Assembly (NCBI RefSeq): GCF_002234675.1
Contig: NC_019859.2
Location: forward strand, 3,813,240 to 3,877,239
Reading direction: 5' to 3'
Length of the DNA stretch: 64,000 bases
From: Oryzias latipes
Lineage: Eukaryota; Chordata; Actinopteri; Beloniformes; Adrianichthyidae
In this document: in pieces, positions 1 to 13,960 of the stretch
Layout: each line of letters begins with the position of its first letter
Position numbering within the stretch: the first letter of the stretch is position 1
Made by a program: the position numbers and the translations under genes
Notes under the pieces: generated by a model
Seen by the model: only the letters and a program-made list of their open reading frames with translations
Database searches by the model: none
Told to the model about the DNA's origin: nothing

Positions 1-1243
1 ATTTCTGGTCTTTTGCTGCACAATTGTTGCAACAGCTGCCTGTAAAACTGTACAAATCCAGCAGTGCCATAAACAAAGATGGAATCATTATTATTAACTA
101 AAACTAACTCAAAAAAACATGAAAACTAACTAAGACACAGTGACGGTGCTGTCACGTCTATCTCCCAAGAACCCCAATAAACATTTTGTAGCTTAATAAT
201 AACTGTTAGTCTTCTACTAATGTGCTCAAAACATCACCTGAATCCTCGTGTGCAAAAAAAACATCTTTGCCACTGAATACCGCCAATAAATTCCTGCAAG
301 TCAGGCCTTCCCGTGTGAAAACAGCAGGAAAGTCTTTAGCAGAGACACTTTTCTAATTTATGAAGCTGTAAGTCCTAAAAAAAAAGACGCAATAGTCACA
401 CAAATTTACAAAACAAAGGACGATAATTTCAATTGAAAATGCACAAACTTCTTTTTAATTTTTTTTTTTTTTTTGATAAAATTATTTAGTCATTAACAAA
501 AAAGGAAAAGACAAGTAGCTTCTCACACTCACTGTTTCCCCTTTTTCCTCCCACACTGGTGGGGGCAGGAAACCAGCAGAGCCCTGCATTCCGCACGTTC
601 CAGAGAAAACACGTGATCAACGGCATCAGTTTGTACGTCTGGTTTTAAGGAATGTTTCCAGATTTTGCAATTGCACCGTTTTATCTTTAGTTTTGCCAGT
701 TTGACACGAATTTTAGTCATCATTGTGGGTTTTGTTTTCAGAAACAAGAGATACCATTTTTATTTAGGTGGGTACGATTGAAAACAGGTCTGTCTAAAAT
801 ACAATATTTAGATTGTTTTTGGTATAAGTTAGTAAAATAGCTACTTTAGACACAAAATCTAAATTGTTGTAAAATGAGCAAGATTATAAATGGCTTTGTT
901 TCCCCTCGCACTTTTATAAATATAGAATTAATCATCTGTGTTATTATGTGTTAAATTTAGTGTTGAACTGTGTCCATTTTAGTTTATTTTGTGTCTTTAT
1001 GTTTTGTGCACTCCTTACTTTTCTTTGTATATTTTTAAGGCTTCAGTTGAAAGTAAATAGAGAATAAACAAAACAAACGATGCTACATTTTGTACAAATA
1101 AGTGGACTCTGCTTTCAGGTCATCTATGATTAGTGGAGATCACATGTTCACTGTCAAACCTCTTTGACAAACACTGGTTGGGATAAGGGGATGCAGAGGA
1201 AAAGGAGGAACTCGCAACAAAATTAAACACCATTGAAGAATCA
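1..1243. other. No gene seen
   Basis: AT-rich sequence with A- and T-runs. The minus-strand 72-codon frame at 529-747 has no similarity I recognise and no splice context. Confidence 0.6.
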
Positions 1244-1780
1244 CTTAACGTCCCACTCCGATCATCTTTTGTTCTTTTTTTAAAAGCGTTCCCAGCGGTC
1301 TGTTAATTATGATTACGTCATTTTCTATGACATAGTTTCTGCAGAGCGGCAGTAGATCATTAAAAATTCACCTTTAACCCTTTAACTTTGGGAGTGGGGT
1401 CATCTAGACTCCACAAAGACAGTGCGCTGAACCTTTTTTCTTCAATGATATGGGATAACACGTCAATGTAAGGATCGGGTCATCTGGACCCCACAGGATA
1501 GCACAAGGGTTAAATAGTGGGAAGGACTGTTGGTGCGAAGCAACCCAGCCTCCCCTTCCCCGTTGCAGTGTTTGTGGCCCAGGATATTTAATTCAATCTT
1601 CTTCTTCTTCTTCCGTCTGCTTCTGTTTCACAACAATTTGAATAATTAAATACTTGGAAACACAGTTTAACGCTTAATTTTCTTTATCTATGTCCTCCAT
1701 CATCAGAAAAACCCCACCAGAACATGTAAAAACACCAAAAACCCTATTTTTTCCCCCACCAAATTGGGTTTTTAAGATGT
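1244..1780 (+). repeat. Family A repeat, copy 1 (interrupted by a family B MITE)
   Basis: It begins AACGTCCCACTCCGATCATC, contains the shared TAATTATGATTA / CATAGTTTCTGCAGAGC blocks, and is split at 1374-1513. It then resumes with the block equivalent to CTGTTGGCGCAGAGCAACCC and ends with the shared AATAATTAAATACT…TTTTCTTTATCTATGTCC tail. No protein is encoded. Confidence 0.75.
1374..1513. mobile_element. Family B MITE copy 1, internally deleted, nested in a family A repeat
   Basis: A 140-bp copy of the same TTAA element (TTAACCC at the left, GGATAGCACAAGGGTTAA at the right, GGGTCATCTAGAC inside). It lies inside the family A copy at 1244-1780, whose sequence resumes on the far side. It lacks the middle third seen in the copies at 18449 and 37692. 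Confidence 0.75.
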
Positions 1781-4469
1781 AATGAGAACATCAAAATAGT
1801 TGATTTTCTGTAAGTCTTTGTGTGAAAGTGTTCAGCCAGCTTTGTATAAGCACCTAAAAAAGCCACAATTTACAAAAAGCTGTACTTGTAAATTTCTGGT
1901 AAGGATGCTGCAGACTCTGATGTTACATAACTGTCTGTCTGCAAAGAAAAAAAAATGTCCACAGGATATCATCATCCTCACAGATCAAGAGCTCTGTCCT
2001 GCTTTCTGCTGCCGGCTGTGAAATCTAACTTTCTTTTTCTTCCACTCTCGATCCCTGAATAGCAGCCTGAGTGCAGCTCCTATTACCCGTGCGTGTGCGT
2101 TTTTGTGTGCACGTCTGTGGCTGTGACTTCAAGTTTCTTTGGGCCTAAAGCGTTTGGGGTTCTGGACTTTGGTTGCTTTTCCTGTCTGGTGTTGTGTAAG
2201 AGCTGCAGCCCACGCTGCAAAGCTGAGAAAACACCCAGCAAGCAGCAGGACAGAAGGACAGCCTTTGATCACAGCTGGAGCTTCTTTTGCAGTTTCTTGT
2301 CATTTTGCCTCGTGTGCAGACCATTAGGTCCTGCAGCTCTTCGCTGCTTTACGACTTTTTTAACTTTCATAACCTTCACTGGGGGAGGGGTTCAAGTTAC
2401 TCTCAACCTGGGGACAATTTTAGACAACGCCAACTACATTAGAGGCCGACTTTATTAGGAATCTAATCCCCCTGTTGTTCCTTTTCCTGCCCCACGCTCT
2501 ACCAGGAACGGCCGTTACACAGAAGCTGCCAACATATTTTAAAAGCTGCAGAGTTTTGTAGACACTCATGAGAGCTCCTGGATGATGAAGCCCCTTTCTC
2601 CGGGGATGGGGCCCGCAGTTAGTCAAGGGGCCACATGGACACTCATACTCCCCACACTTTCAAGTCACCAATCAACCGAAACATGTGAATTTGCACAATC
2701 CGAGAGAAAAAAGAAAAAAAAACTGCTGAGGAACATGCGAGGCGATCCCAGCGGAAATCTGAACCAGCCTCCCTCCAAAACAAATTACGTTTAAAATAAT
2801 TTCTGGCGTTCCCTGCGCTTCCAAGGAAAAGAGAGCATTACAGGGACGCCAAGGGAAACACTGAAGAAAAGGTGTGCTCAGTGTAAGATTACTGTACACC
2901 AAAATATGACCAAACTCTGCCAAGAATCCATCGAGTGTTAGAAGGAGAATTTTTCTCGGAAAAGTAAAGCTGGGGCAGAAAAATTCCTGCTTTGTTTGTG
3001 CAGGAGACATTCCGAGACAAACCTCTTTATTGGGAGCCTCAGCAGTTCTCCTGTAATTCTCCTCTTGGAATAAATCAGGATTTTTTTTTTAAATCAAAGT
3101 GAAAGTAAACCACTTAGCCTCCAGCTGGTTTACTCTGTGAATGTTGAAATTATCAACCAGCAGAGGGTTCACGCCACGACCTCATGCCACTTTCACATCT
3201 ATTTATCTCTAAAAAAGAAACCCTTCAAAATAGTCCTGTAATAACAGCCTGCATGCTCGCCTGCATCCACACATGAGAACCACAGGCTTCAGCAGCGCAT
3301 ATCACTCTCCAGCCTGTCATTTTTAGCTGCAAAACATCTGGTTCCCAGCCATGATTCATGAAGCAGCGCTGCCCTCCCCCCCCTTTCTCCCCAAGTCGTC
3401 GGCGGTGGTTGGGGATTGGATCGGGTTCTGTGGGAAGGGGGGAAAAAAAAGTCTCTGGTGTCAGTCACAACCTTATGGAAAGTTATCCAGCAGACCAGGG
3501 GCAGGATATGTTTAGATGGTGTCGGTGGTTAGGGAGGTGGGAGGGGGTGAGCACATATTTGTGTGAGGGGATGTTTGAGTCCAGGCGCGTCGCCAAGCGA
3601 GACGCACGGGAAGGAGGGGTGAGTTTGAGGGCTGTGAAACGACCAGTCCTGACATCTATTTTAGGACTGCTTTCAATGTTTCGGGGTATTTAAATTCATT
3701 ACTGGGGTACACTGGAAATGACAAATGTAGACATTTTTTTAAGCTAAAAGGCATTAATCACTAGAACGTCTGTACAGATTTATGCTTGGTCATGTTTTTC
3801 AATTTTAAGTTTGAGTTTTTTTAGCTAAACTAAACTAAATTCCACCTAATAAACCAAAAGTCTTAATGCATCTGGTGGGTTTTTTTTCCTTTGAAATGTT
3901 CCCTCAAATGCAGACAAGGTGCTTTTTCTCTTATGCAGAGAGAGAACCCAAAGTGAGAAAGCATCTGCAAGGAGAAAAGCCAGACCTTCACGACGGTCGA
4001 CCTACTTTCACCGGCAGCTAACACACCCAGAAGGAGAAAAAAAAAAAAAAAAAATCACAGAAACCAAACCTCAGACTCTCCACTCAGGATCCGTCTCAGA
4101 GGAACTGTTGGGTTAAAACAGCTTGGGATCCAAGTGCTGAGCTCTGAAGTATTTTAGGGTTTTTATTGTGTGCTGTTGTAAAAACCAACACAGACGTTGG
4201 AGCAAACACTTGGTGATTCTCTTGTTAGACAATGTGGGTATAAATGTGTCCTCTATTCTGTGTCTAGAAAAGCAAAACACAACTGAAAGACAGATACATA
4301 ATAAACAAAACCAGCAATTGCAAAATGATTAGAATCTTAAAACTAAAAAAAAAAAAAAAAAAAACATGGGGAAAAAGATAAATTGTAGTTTACTTTTAAA
4401 TGTTGTTAAAGAATCCTTGAAACTTAAAAACTTTCAAAACTGTTAAAAAAGGTTGCAACTAGCCAAATG
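1781..4469. other. No gene seen
   Basis: Mixed-composition DNA. Overlapping frames of 62-121 codons around 2093-3010 lie on both strands with ordinary composition and no recognisable domain. 3370-3620 is G/purine-rich. Treated as non-coding. Confidence 0.55.
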
Positions 4470-4960
4470 TTTAGACCCACTCCGATAAAAATTGTGTGTT
4501 CTGTGTTCTTAACATGTTTTTGTGGCATTTTTTAGATGATGGAGGAGATTTGTTGAAAAAATTAAGCTTAAATTTGCATTTTCTGAATATATATTCAGTC
4601 AAATCACTGTGAATCCGGAGCAAACGCGAAGATACTGCTTGAAAAAGATCATATGTGTGTGGAAAATACGCTGCTCCTCTCTATACCGATCCATCCACTT
4701 GGCATTGGTCTGAGCTGGCAACTGGCTCAAAATTGTATGGCCTCCAGTATTGCTCGCCATTTTTGTTGTAGAAACAGAGAGCTCTCAGTTATGGGTGAGG
4801 GGAAGGGGAACGGGGTTGCTCCTGCCACTCTGCAGAAACGATGTCCTAGAAAACAACACAGGTTTTCTGATTTTGGCAAAAAAACGGCATAATCATGAAT
4901 AAAAGACCACTGAGAAAAATTTAAAAAAGTAGATCAAAAGACGATCAGAGGGAGACTTTC
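4470..4960 (-). repeat. Family A repeat, copy 2
   Basis: Inverted relative to copy 1: starts TTAGACCCACTCCGAT, ends AGATCAAAAGACGATCAGAG. GAGAGCTCTCAGTTATGGG and GGGGTTGCTC inside are family landmarks. The short ORF here is a repeat shadow. Confidence 0.8.
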
Positions 4961-6409
4961 ATAGTTTTTGATGCTTGATTATTTAAGCAACGTTTATCAG
5001 GTAAACAAGTTCACTTTGCCGTCTGAAAAATGTGGCATTGAAGTTAAGACGATAATCGGAGAGACCTGAGAAAGGACTAAAAATACATGTCTTTTTGGCA
5101 CCAGAAGTGCCTGACTCGTCACTCTCAGATCAGATGGATGCAAAAATAGATGAAGTGTGACCCTTCATTCCTCCAACAACCAGCGGGGTTGCTGGGTAGT
5201 AAACCGCTGCCTGTGCTTAACCAAAGCCAAAGTGGCAGTATATAAATAACAGGAGCCATACATTCCTAACAAATGCCTGTGTAAAACCCGCTCCTGGCTG
5301 CTTTGATTTTCCTATTCTAGACATTCAAAGTTATATTTAACTCAAACATCTGAATCCTGATCCATTGAAACCAAAAACCTTCAGCATGTTTAAGCACTCA
5401 CAAATCACTTCCATATGTGAGGACACTTATCCTCTTTAAGTACTTTTCTTTGTGTTTGCATTTAAAACCAGCTTTAGATCAAGCTTGAGTATGGTTTTTG
5501 TGTTTTGTCATTATAGACACGTCATAGATGTCTTATCTAGTTTATGTCATTGCCCTTCTGTTAATATTCTCCTCGATTATTTTGATCTGTTACAAACTAT
5601 TTATAAATAAAGTAAACAGGTTGCAAAATGTGCACAGCCAAACAACACGCCCACTTTATGTCCACATTTGAAAAATCCGCAATTTCAGAAAAAAACAAAA
5701 TTTTTACCTATTTTTATTGACTGCATGGTTCAAAATGTTTCTCTTCAAGCAAAATGCTTTGTTTACATTTTTATTTTATTTTTTGAAAATCAATACAGCA
5801 AATAATTCAGTAATTAACAGATGTTTTGTCTAAAAAATTTCCGATATCACTTTTTAAATTTAGATACCTGAACTCACCAAATACATTTTCCTCATTAAAT
5901 GTTCCTTAAACTCACTCGAGCAAACAGAGGCTGGTTGTTAGCTTTGCCTGTTGCCCTACTTTCAAATCATTAAAGAAAAGCTCATTTATTTTTCCTTCCT
6001 TCAAATCTTTGTCAAAAACTTGCAGCTTGATTTTAGCCTCATTTCATTTCATTTTCCTTTGCTGCTGAGAATGTAAACAAGTCAGTAAATTATTTACAAA
6101 AATGTGCAGCTCCAACATGAAAGGCTGGAGCCCATGAACCACCGTGGAAATGACTGTGGAGTGTGAACAGCAGTCAGAAAGCCGACTGTGTGTTAATGTG
6201 GTCAGCTTCAGAACCTTACACCTTTGACCTTTCAGGCTCTCCGGAGGCTCACGTTGCAGTGTTCCTGCAGACCATCAACTGACATTCCTAATGGAACTCT
6301 GCTTATTTTGGCTCTTTGTGGAAACCAAAAAAACAAAAAACATAAAAATCAACTAAATTTGCATTTATCCTGTAAACAGATAGTCTTAAATTATTATCAT
6401 GAATTATCA
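4961..6409. other. No gene seen
   Basis: AT-rich, no repeat family recognised, no open frame with coding character. Confidence 0.6.
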
Positions 6410-7147
6410 CGGTGTATACCATGGTCCGGTTGAATACTCGATTCTGATTGGCTGCTGGGTATGCATTAAAACCTGATAACCGCATGGTGAAAAAAGAAGT
6501 TCAGTCAGCTAGCTTTGCGTCGGACGGTTCAGGCTTCCACGGCGTGCGTTAAAAAGTAATAACTGCACACTTCGCCGGCCATTAACCCTTACTTTTACTA
6601 TGTTACGGGTGAATACTTGGTTCTAATTGGCTGCTGGGTGTGCATTAAAAAGTGATATACCACAGGATAATCGCACAGTGAAAAAAGAAGTTCCGGTCAC
6701 CTAGCTTAAATGTTTTGTATCACTGCGCCGGCTTTTTTAAAACAACCTCTTGCTTCATCCTTTGGACAAAAACAAGCGGTAAGAAAGGTGAACTTTCTCT
6801 CTGAACTGATGCTTATTCAACCCTTCGGAAAGATCAGCATATATATATATATCGCTTTATATTGCCGACTCTTGATTGCAGCAGTGGTGCAGCGCGATGC
6901 GGACTATTCGTTACGTAACAAATAGTTTGCTTTTTGTGAGAAAAGCGATCCAAAAAAAAAAAAAAAAACAAGTGTTGAGGACTGGTGAATATTTATTTCT
7001 TTTGTAAGTGATCATGGTATAAGCGGGTTAATGGCCTTCGAAGTATGCATTATCTCTTTTTAACGCATGCCGTGGAAGCCTGAACCGTTCGACGCGAAAA
7101 AGTTATAATGCGTACTTCGGCCATTAACCCCTCACTTAACTCTGTTA
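6410..7147. mobile_element. Fold-back type DNA element with duplicated left arm
   Basis: A 40-base segment at 6517-6556 is repeated in inverted form at 7056-7095 with 38 of 40 matches (core GGAAGCCTGAACCG). The left arm also contains a diverged direct duplication: ATTGGCTGCTGGG…GCATTAAAA…GTGAAAAAAGAAGTT occurs near 6448-6501 and again near 6627-6690. GGCCATTAACCC and GGGTTAATGGCC recur in both orientations, and TGGTATA/TATACCA-like motifs mark the outer limits. No transposase is visible. Interior: short AT repeat (6839-6852) and A-run (6953-6969). Confidence 0.7.
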
Positions 7148-7924
7148 TACCAGAAAAAACGGCTGTTATTTAGCAGAAGAAGGAATACTTACCGTGGTCA
7201 TTCGACAGATTATGGACCCTTTTTTATTTTATTTCACAGCATTACCTTATTATAAAAAAAATGCTTAATCAATGGTTAAATTGATTAATTTCTAATGATA
7301 TTACTTCTCTTGCTCCAAAAATTGATTCATGATTTTTTCCTAATGTAACTTAATTTTTGCACATATTTTAACTTTTGATACTTGAACAAATATTGCTATG
7401 AAGATTTTTGAAACAGTGTTATGTCTATTTTACTGATATAGTATTTCTTTAATCATATAAATGACTTTTATATGTAACATAATCTGCATATATTTTGGAT
7501 AAATGATCTGCATTTGCCATGTTGATTTCTAAAATAGTTATTTTTTACATAATTTAAGTATTTCATCTTTGTTAGGTGCTTTATTAATACTTCAGGATTC
7601 TTAATTCTGTCTGATAAAAGTTATGAACCGGATAATGATAAATCATGTAGAATGGTTACAGTAGAACAGGGTGGGATTATATAACTTCGCTTCCTTCCAC
7701 TTCCTTTCAAGCAATATTTAATTTAATGTCTAATTATCCTAAGTTTGATTCGTCATTGTATGAATGTGTAACTGATGATTGTTATGTTTTTGTGTATTAT
7801 TCTTATTTGATTGATTGAAATAAACCATTTCAAATCAAATCAAAAACATTAATATAAATGAATTAATCAGCAATAATCCATTCAAATAGCAAATCAGCTT
7901 CTTCTTTTCATACCCACTTGATCA
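7148..7924. other. AT-rich, possible LINE tail, no gene
   Basis: Very AT-rich. TTGATTGATTGAAATAAACC followed by (ATTTCAAATCAA) units at 7808-7850 looks like a retrotransposon 3' tail, but its body is not identifiable. Confidence 0.4.
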
Positions 7925-8215
7925 CAGATTAACTCCAAAGCCAAATTCCAGACAAAGTTTTTTGGCTGGTGCTCGGGGCCGTTGTTAGCATAGCTGCGTT
8001 AGCCTTTGACCGAGGTTTGATCTGTAATCCAGTAATAACCACATTGTTCATCTTGGAGTGTTGTTCCAAGTCGTGCACTCATTCCTCGAGTCTATCGATC
8101 CTGTTATTCATTCTGGGCTCAAAGTCTAGTTACGACCTCAGTTAGCTCCACGATTCGTGCATTAAGCTCCAGCAGCTTCTGCTGAAACTTGATGATTGTC
8201 ACGCTCTCATCCAAT
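7925..8215 (-). pseudogene. LINE ORF1-like relic
   Basis: On the minus strand a broken frame reads FQQKLLELNARIVELTEVV, then NNRIDRLEE, a stop, and VHDLEQHSKMNNVVITGL. Coiled coil followed by DLEQ-SRMNNVVI-GL is typical of ORF1 proteins of fish LINE retrotransposons. Stops and a frameshift show it is dead. The LINE clade is not determined. Confidence 0.55.
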
Positions 8216-11200
8216 CGTCAAGTACTTTTTGGCTGATTTTATTTCAGTAGTTGCTGGGATTTTTCTTTGCTGGGTTCACTTTTCACAATAACTTTGCAAT
8301 AAATTAAGTTTTAAGACAGTGCTAACTGCTGAGGACTACAAACGGGCAACTGTTGCCGTTGATCCAAAACAAAAACCAACTAGTTAGTTTGTTTTTTTAC
8401 TTTAAAAAAAGGTAGTTTTCATATCGTTTTTTTAATCCCAACATTTGTCTTTTCCAGTAGTTGTCTTTCCATCCATTCGTCCATTATTTTCTGCTGCTTT
8501 CAGAGTCAGCGGTCTGAGCAGACATCATTCAATCACTTCATTTACAACACTTTTCATCATCGTGCTGTCAAACACAAGTTGCCTACAAAAAAAAACATGC
8601 ATATAAAAAGTTAAAAACAATTAAAAAGGAAATGTTGTGGCTAAAATCTGAGGAGGCACTACAAAGATTAAAAAATAGCAGGGTAAAAATGTACACGCGA
8701 TAAACCATAAAAGCCACAAAATACCTAAAACCCCAATAAATAAGTTGATTAAATGAGTTATTAGGAGCTAAATTAAAAAGATGTGTCTTTAATTGACATT
8801 TCAAAAATCATTTTCTCATTCCCCGTCTCTCCCACATCTTCTCTGTAAGACAATGAGGTGATGCAACAGACTGCTTCCACCGACGACCTCCTCTTCTAAG
8901 TGGGACACGTCTACATGTTCCTCTGAGATGAGGAACATGTACTGTAGGTAGGCAAGAATAGAAGATCAATTAAACCTTTTTGGCCTCTCCAGCCCTCCTG
9001 TCAGTCAATCACCACTGTCTGCCTTTCATCCTTATGTTACTGCACTCATTTTTGATTATTGGTCAAGGTAAAATCGACAATAACCGTCCTACTTTAAGTG
9101 AAATACAAGAAGAGTGACTCTCGTGCTCAAACCCAGATCAATAAGGTTGACAAGTTTACCAGAGAACGGTCAAACAGGATGTATAATAGTGTATTAGCAT
9201 GGCTGAGAATGGATTGAATGGTATTGAAACAGCTCAAATGGGCATGTTTTATGGTCTTTCTGCAGAATTTTGATTCTGTTCTGACCGTAAATATGATTGT
9301 GTTTACTAAAGCAAGTTTAAAGAGAGCAAATAGATCTTATTATCTATCTTTATTTTTATCTAGATATGCATATCTATTTCATAAAAATTATTTTTCTTTT
9401 TTCTGAGATAAGTGTGCAAAGTTGTTAAGCAAGATGTCATGCCCCTACTGACATGAGGTATAAAAAAAGCTACGTGCCAAAGACAAACTGTGAGGGACGG
9501 AATGAGAGTCCTAGAAGTTCCAGTGAATGAAGGTTTGGATCACACAGAACAAAATGTTTTCCATCATCACAGCTGTGCATGCAACCTTCCTTTTTTTAGC
9601 CCCCATCTTAAATTAGCACGCAGGCTGGCATCTGCATGCGTGCAACTGGCACAAACAAGGCAAGACTGAAGCAGCGAAACCAAATCCCCATGTGTTTTCC
9701 TGTAACTGGGAGCACATGGCCTGGTGTGTGTCCCCTGTATTGAATGTCAAGGAAATCAGAGAAGCCCGGCGTGTCCTCGTGTAAGCCAGACAGGTGGGGC
9801 AGGGGTGTCAGCATTGCTTCTGTCCCCAGAGCGACAGAGGATGCTCCTCAGGTTACCAAAGTTCTCCGTTTAGCTCGAATGATGTTGGGGAAACTGGCTG
9901 GCAGATGGCGAGGATTTATGTGTGGAGATAAAAAGATTTAGGTGTCTGTCAAGGATACCTCACTCTGCTCTACGTGACACCACCATGACCTTCGAAAGGA
10001 GCTGGAACGTGTGTGTGTGGGGGGGGGGCTAACAAGCAGCACTGGACCGATGCCAATGTGTTGACTAAGCAGGGATGATGGGAGCTGAGAGAGGCAAACA
10101 AACATGCTGACAGCCATCTGAGACCTTACCGGTAACATCAGCCTTTGAATCAGTTGTGCCAAAGGCCGCTCGGCAGATTTAAGTTATTTAAGTTCAGGAA
10201 AAATACTGAATCTTTTAACACAATTCCATGTGGGGGTTTTTTCACCGCTGTGATGAATGACAGCCATCAAGGACACTGGTTTAGTGTTCAGTCAGAGCAC
10301 AGACACAGTTCTGCTTCTCAGCAGCTTTTGGCTGTTTCTGCTGTGATACAGAGCTGCTGCTCAGCCTGGTTTGAGAGACGCCTCCTGTGGTTTGTGTTGA
10401 GTTATCACTTGCGGATGAGCAGATTTTATTTGGGGTTCTGGCAGAACTATTATACAGATGCTGCACACCATGTTAAGTGGTTCCTACACTGCAAAAACAA
10501 GCCCTTTAGAAAAAAAAGTCTCCTTTTTTTACCCCATTGGCAGATTCCCTTAAAATGAGTTAAATGATCTGGCAGAGGGGTCAGAAAAATGTTCTTCCCA
10601 ACAATGATCAGTTTAAGTAAAAACGTTATAGCCACTAAGAAACTAAGATTATTTTGTTATTGAAAAACTTTCTTGACTAAATTATTGTTATTGCCAGACA
10701 GGAAATAAGTTTTTTTTTTCTTGAAACAAGCATTTATTCTCTTTCTTGAGATTAAGTTCCTGCAGTGTGGGGATGCAACAACTCACTCTCCCCACAATTA
10801 CGTTAAACCAAATTTTTTGGGTCACGGTTTTGTTTCGGCTAATTATATGATTTGCGTATTACAAAAAAACCAAACAACAAAATGTAGAACATTTGCTAAT
10901 AAGCAAGTTACCGTCAGGAAAAACCTTTCAGTTGGCTTTTGTTAAGCGTGGTGCCGTGTAATAAAACAATCAATGGTGGTTACATCGTTATCTCACTTTT
11001 TTATCTCTACCGTTGAACTGCTGCCCTACAACAGCAAAAATCAAAATATCTGTAAAACCAACTATAAAAATAAAGACTTCCTAAAGAGATTAAGCCCTAC
11101 AAGGAATGAAGTGATCATTGCAAACTTGTAAATATTGTCTTGACATTTGGCTTTTGTCTTTGGTTGAGGCATAAATCATGTTTTAGTCCCAAATTTAACC

Positions 11201-12432
11201 CCGGTTGGCTACGTTTTTTGTTAGTCATTATATCACTTAGTACCATATCACCAATGCTTTGTTGGAAGTTTTGTGTCAGGATTGAGCGCTTTAGTTTGGC
11301 TTTTCAGTCATGTTCTTGGTTTGATTAGATCACATATCTGCTTTTCACTTTTTTTTGTTTCTCCATGAGTTTGTCATGTTTGCATGTATTTGTTAGCTAC
11401 TTGGACCTGGATGACATTTATTCACCTCCCATCTAAACCCAAAACTCCGGTCCTAAAACAGCTGCTCTGCTTGTTCAGAGGTAGAAATATCAGATTGTGG
11501 TTGGGATTATCAAATCCCAACATGCTCAAGCGCATTATAAACCTTCAACAAAAAAACAAGACGATTTTTAAATAGATTTTTTTTAAAAAATCAGAAAAGG
11601 CCACCAGACAAGTTTTGCCATGCAGTTGATCTCAAAGTTTATCATCCTTCTCGATTAATCGGTTTAATTCATTGAGTTTGAGTTCATGTGGTAAAAACAA
11701 ATTAATAAGAAATGTTATCTAAGCACAGAAAATGTCAGCAAATAATGTCAGAGGTCTCTCTTATTTTTTAAGCTCTGCCTTATTGTTCATGTCTACTCTA
11801 CAGAGACTGTTCAATTTCCAAGAAATTTTTATGATGCAATTCTTTTTTTTTAGAAAACACACTTTTAGTAAAACAAACAAACAAAAAGTCTACCAGTACT
11901 CTTCTGTGTGTCTGCAACCCTCTCAAGATTCAGGATATCCACTCACTGCTCCCTGAGGAAGAGGAGTCCCTTTACAGCTGAGATGTTATGGGCTGTCAAA
12001 CTGAAACAGAAAATCGTTATTCATTCAACAAAAGGATAAAGAGTATCTGTCAACGGTGAGCAGCTTTACTTCCAGAATCTCCTTTTGTTGATTCATTCAT
12101 TTCCCCTTTTGCTGAACTCCATTCGAGCCACTTAAACTCCAGTCAGCTCAGTGACTACCTCTGTGTGTGGCACCGTCAACCCTGCAGCTTCAGTCTACAG
12201 TCATGGCAGAACATCTCAGTTCATGCGTCCACATCATGTCGATCTACTTCCACATCATCTCCCAAGCAAATGAGTCTAACCCGAGCCCCCACCTTCAGTT
12301 CCTGGATTTGGCAAATTCCAAACTGTTGCATTTGCTCCAGTAACCACTGGAGGCCGGTTGCAGAGAGCAACAGATTCCCATGAACTCCCATGTTAAAAGG
12401 TCCGATTTTACATCCAAAATGAACCCCTAAGC
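8216..12432. other. No gene seen
   Basis: About 4 kb without a recognised gene or repeat family. It includes a GT-rich patch at 10009-10028. Several frames of 60-137 codons (the longest 10145-10558, plus) carry no domain, no conserved motif and no convincing splice structure. Confidence 0.5.
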
Positions 12433-12965
12433 AGCAGTGACGTGCGGTGAGGTTCACTGCTGGTGAGGCACTGACGTCATCAGTCAGATTTACAAACAAA
12501 AAGAAGTCTGCAGAGTCTTACTCACCATTTGATTGGCAACAATTAAAGGGTGTTGTTTAAAGTTTCACTTCAACATTTTTATTTCCATTTACGAACTGTA
12601 CCATGAAAAACAATCACCAAAAGTCTTATTATTGACTTACTTTTACCCATAAATAATGTCCATGCGCACCGCTGCCTCTGAGGTAAACTTGAACAACCTG
12701 TTAGTCGAAGTCTTCCTTTTCTTTTTTCAGTTTTAACGTCTCTCTGTCTCCATGGAAATCACCGCCAGTGACCTGTCTCCACAAATTCCAGAGCTTAGAC
12801 ACGAAATCCTCCACTCAGAAAATGACTCTAAACAATATTAACGAATGAATGGACAGCTGCACTTGACTTACTACCACTAATTCTACTATTCTTTGGCTGC
12901 GGTGTCACTCTCTTTGGAATCACCAGCGCCCTCTGCCTTGAGGCACATGTACTGCCTCACCAAAT
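12433..12965. mobile_element. Possible hAT-like repeat fragment
   Basis: The left end CAGTGACGTGCGGTGAGG followed by GGTGAGGCACTGACGTCATC resembles the end of a widespread vertebrate DNA transposon. GCCTTGAGGCACATGTACTGCCTCACC at 12936-12962 could be the degenerate right end. The right inverted repeat is not convincing, so the limits are approximate. Confidence 0.35.
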
Positions 12966-13960
12966 GTTTGTCTAATGCACATTTTTGGCAGATAAAAAAG
13001 ACTAAGTGGGTCCCAAACATTTTTTATTATTTGGATGCTGTCAAGCAGAAATCAGTTTGCGCAAAATTAGAAAAGTACCAAAGCCAAACTTTGATGCTTT
13101 GATTAAAACTCAACACTTATTTAAAATGTGTTCATTAAAAGGACGGAAGTCTGGCCTGAATCTCACAGCCTGCTGTGTAACATCAATGCAAAAAAGACAA
13201 CATTGATCCACTAACCAGACATTGGTGTTTGATTAACAGTTCCTGCTGATCTGTCAAAGGTCCATGAGCGCTGGAGACTAAGCTGACTACATGAGAGAGC
13301 AAACATGTAATCTGTTTAATGAGAATTGACTGGCACTGTCAACACCGATGCTGCTCTGGCTGTATACAAAGATTGGATCTGTTGATGGAGCAGCTATTCT
13401 TTTAATTAAATGAGTAAAGGAGGTGCGAGGAGGATAGAAAGAAGAGAGGCAAGAGAGATCCAGACCAGCAGAACACTCGTTTAATTTTTCTGAGTGCAGG
13501 GGAGAAATGTAATTAATATTTGAAGAGTGACACCTTGAAAAAGTTTGACTTTAGCTCAAACTGTTAGTAAATAAAAACAAAAAAGCAGAGATTTCAAGCG
13601 TAAAAGGAAAAAAAAGCAAAAGAGATCAAAATTGTTTTTGTAAACTGAGATTTTTTGAAGATCTTTAAAAAAAGAAAAACGTGTTCAAATGTGCCAAAGT
13701 TTCAGTCATATTTCCGTGAACTTTTTCATTCTTTCACATCTTTTACATAAACCATCTTTGTAATGAAGAATTCCAGATAATTATCATTAAAGTTCGTTTA
13801 AGCCTGAGCCACAACTTCATGGACGGGGGCTTGACCTCTACGCGTACTGCGGGTTTTTTGGTTGTCTGGGTCCATGAAGGGTCACAGAGAGGAGCGGCCA
13901 TATGTTGATTGGAGCGCAGGTGTGTCTTCCAGTTCCCTTAAGGCTCATATGACCCCATCA
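12966..13960. other. No gene seen
   Basis: AT-rich spacer between two hAT-like elements. Nothing recognised. Confidence 0.55.

Noticed and set aside
10145-10558. 137-codon plus-strand frame with overlapping minus frames
   Set aside because: No domain, ordinary composition, open on both strands, no splice context; chance is the simplest reading.
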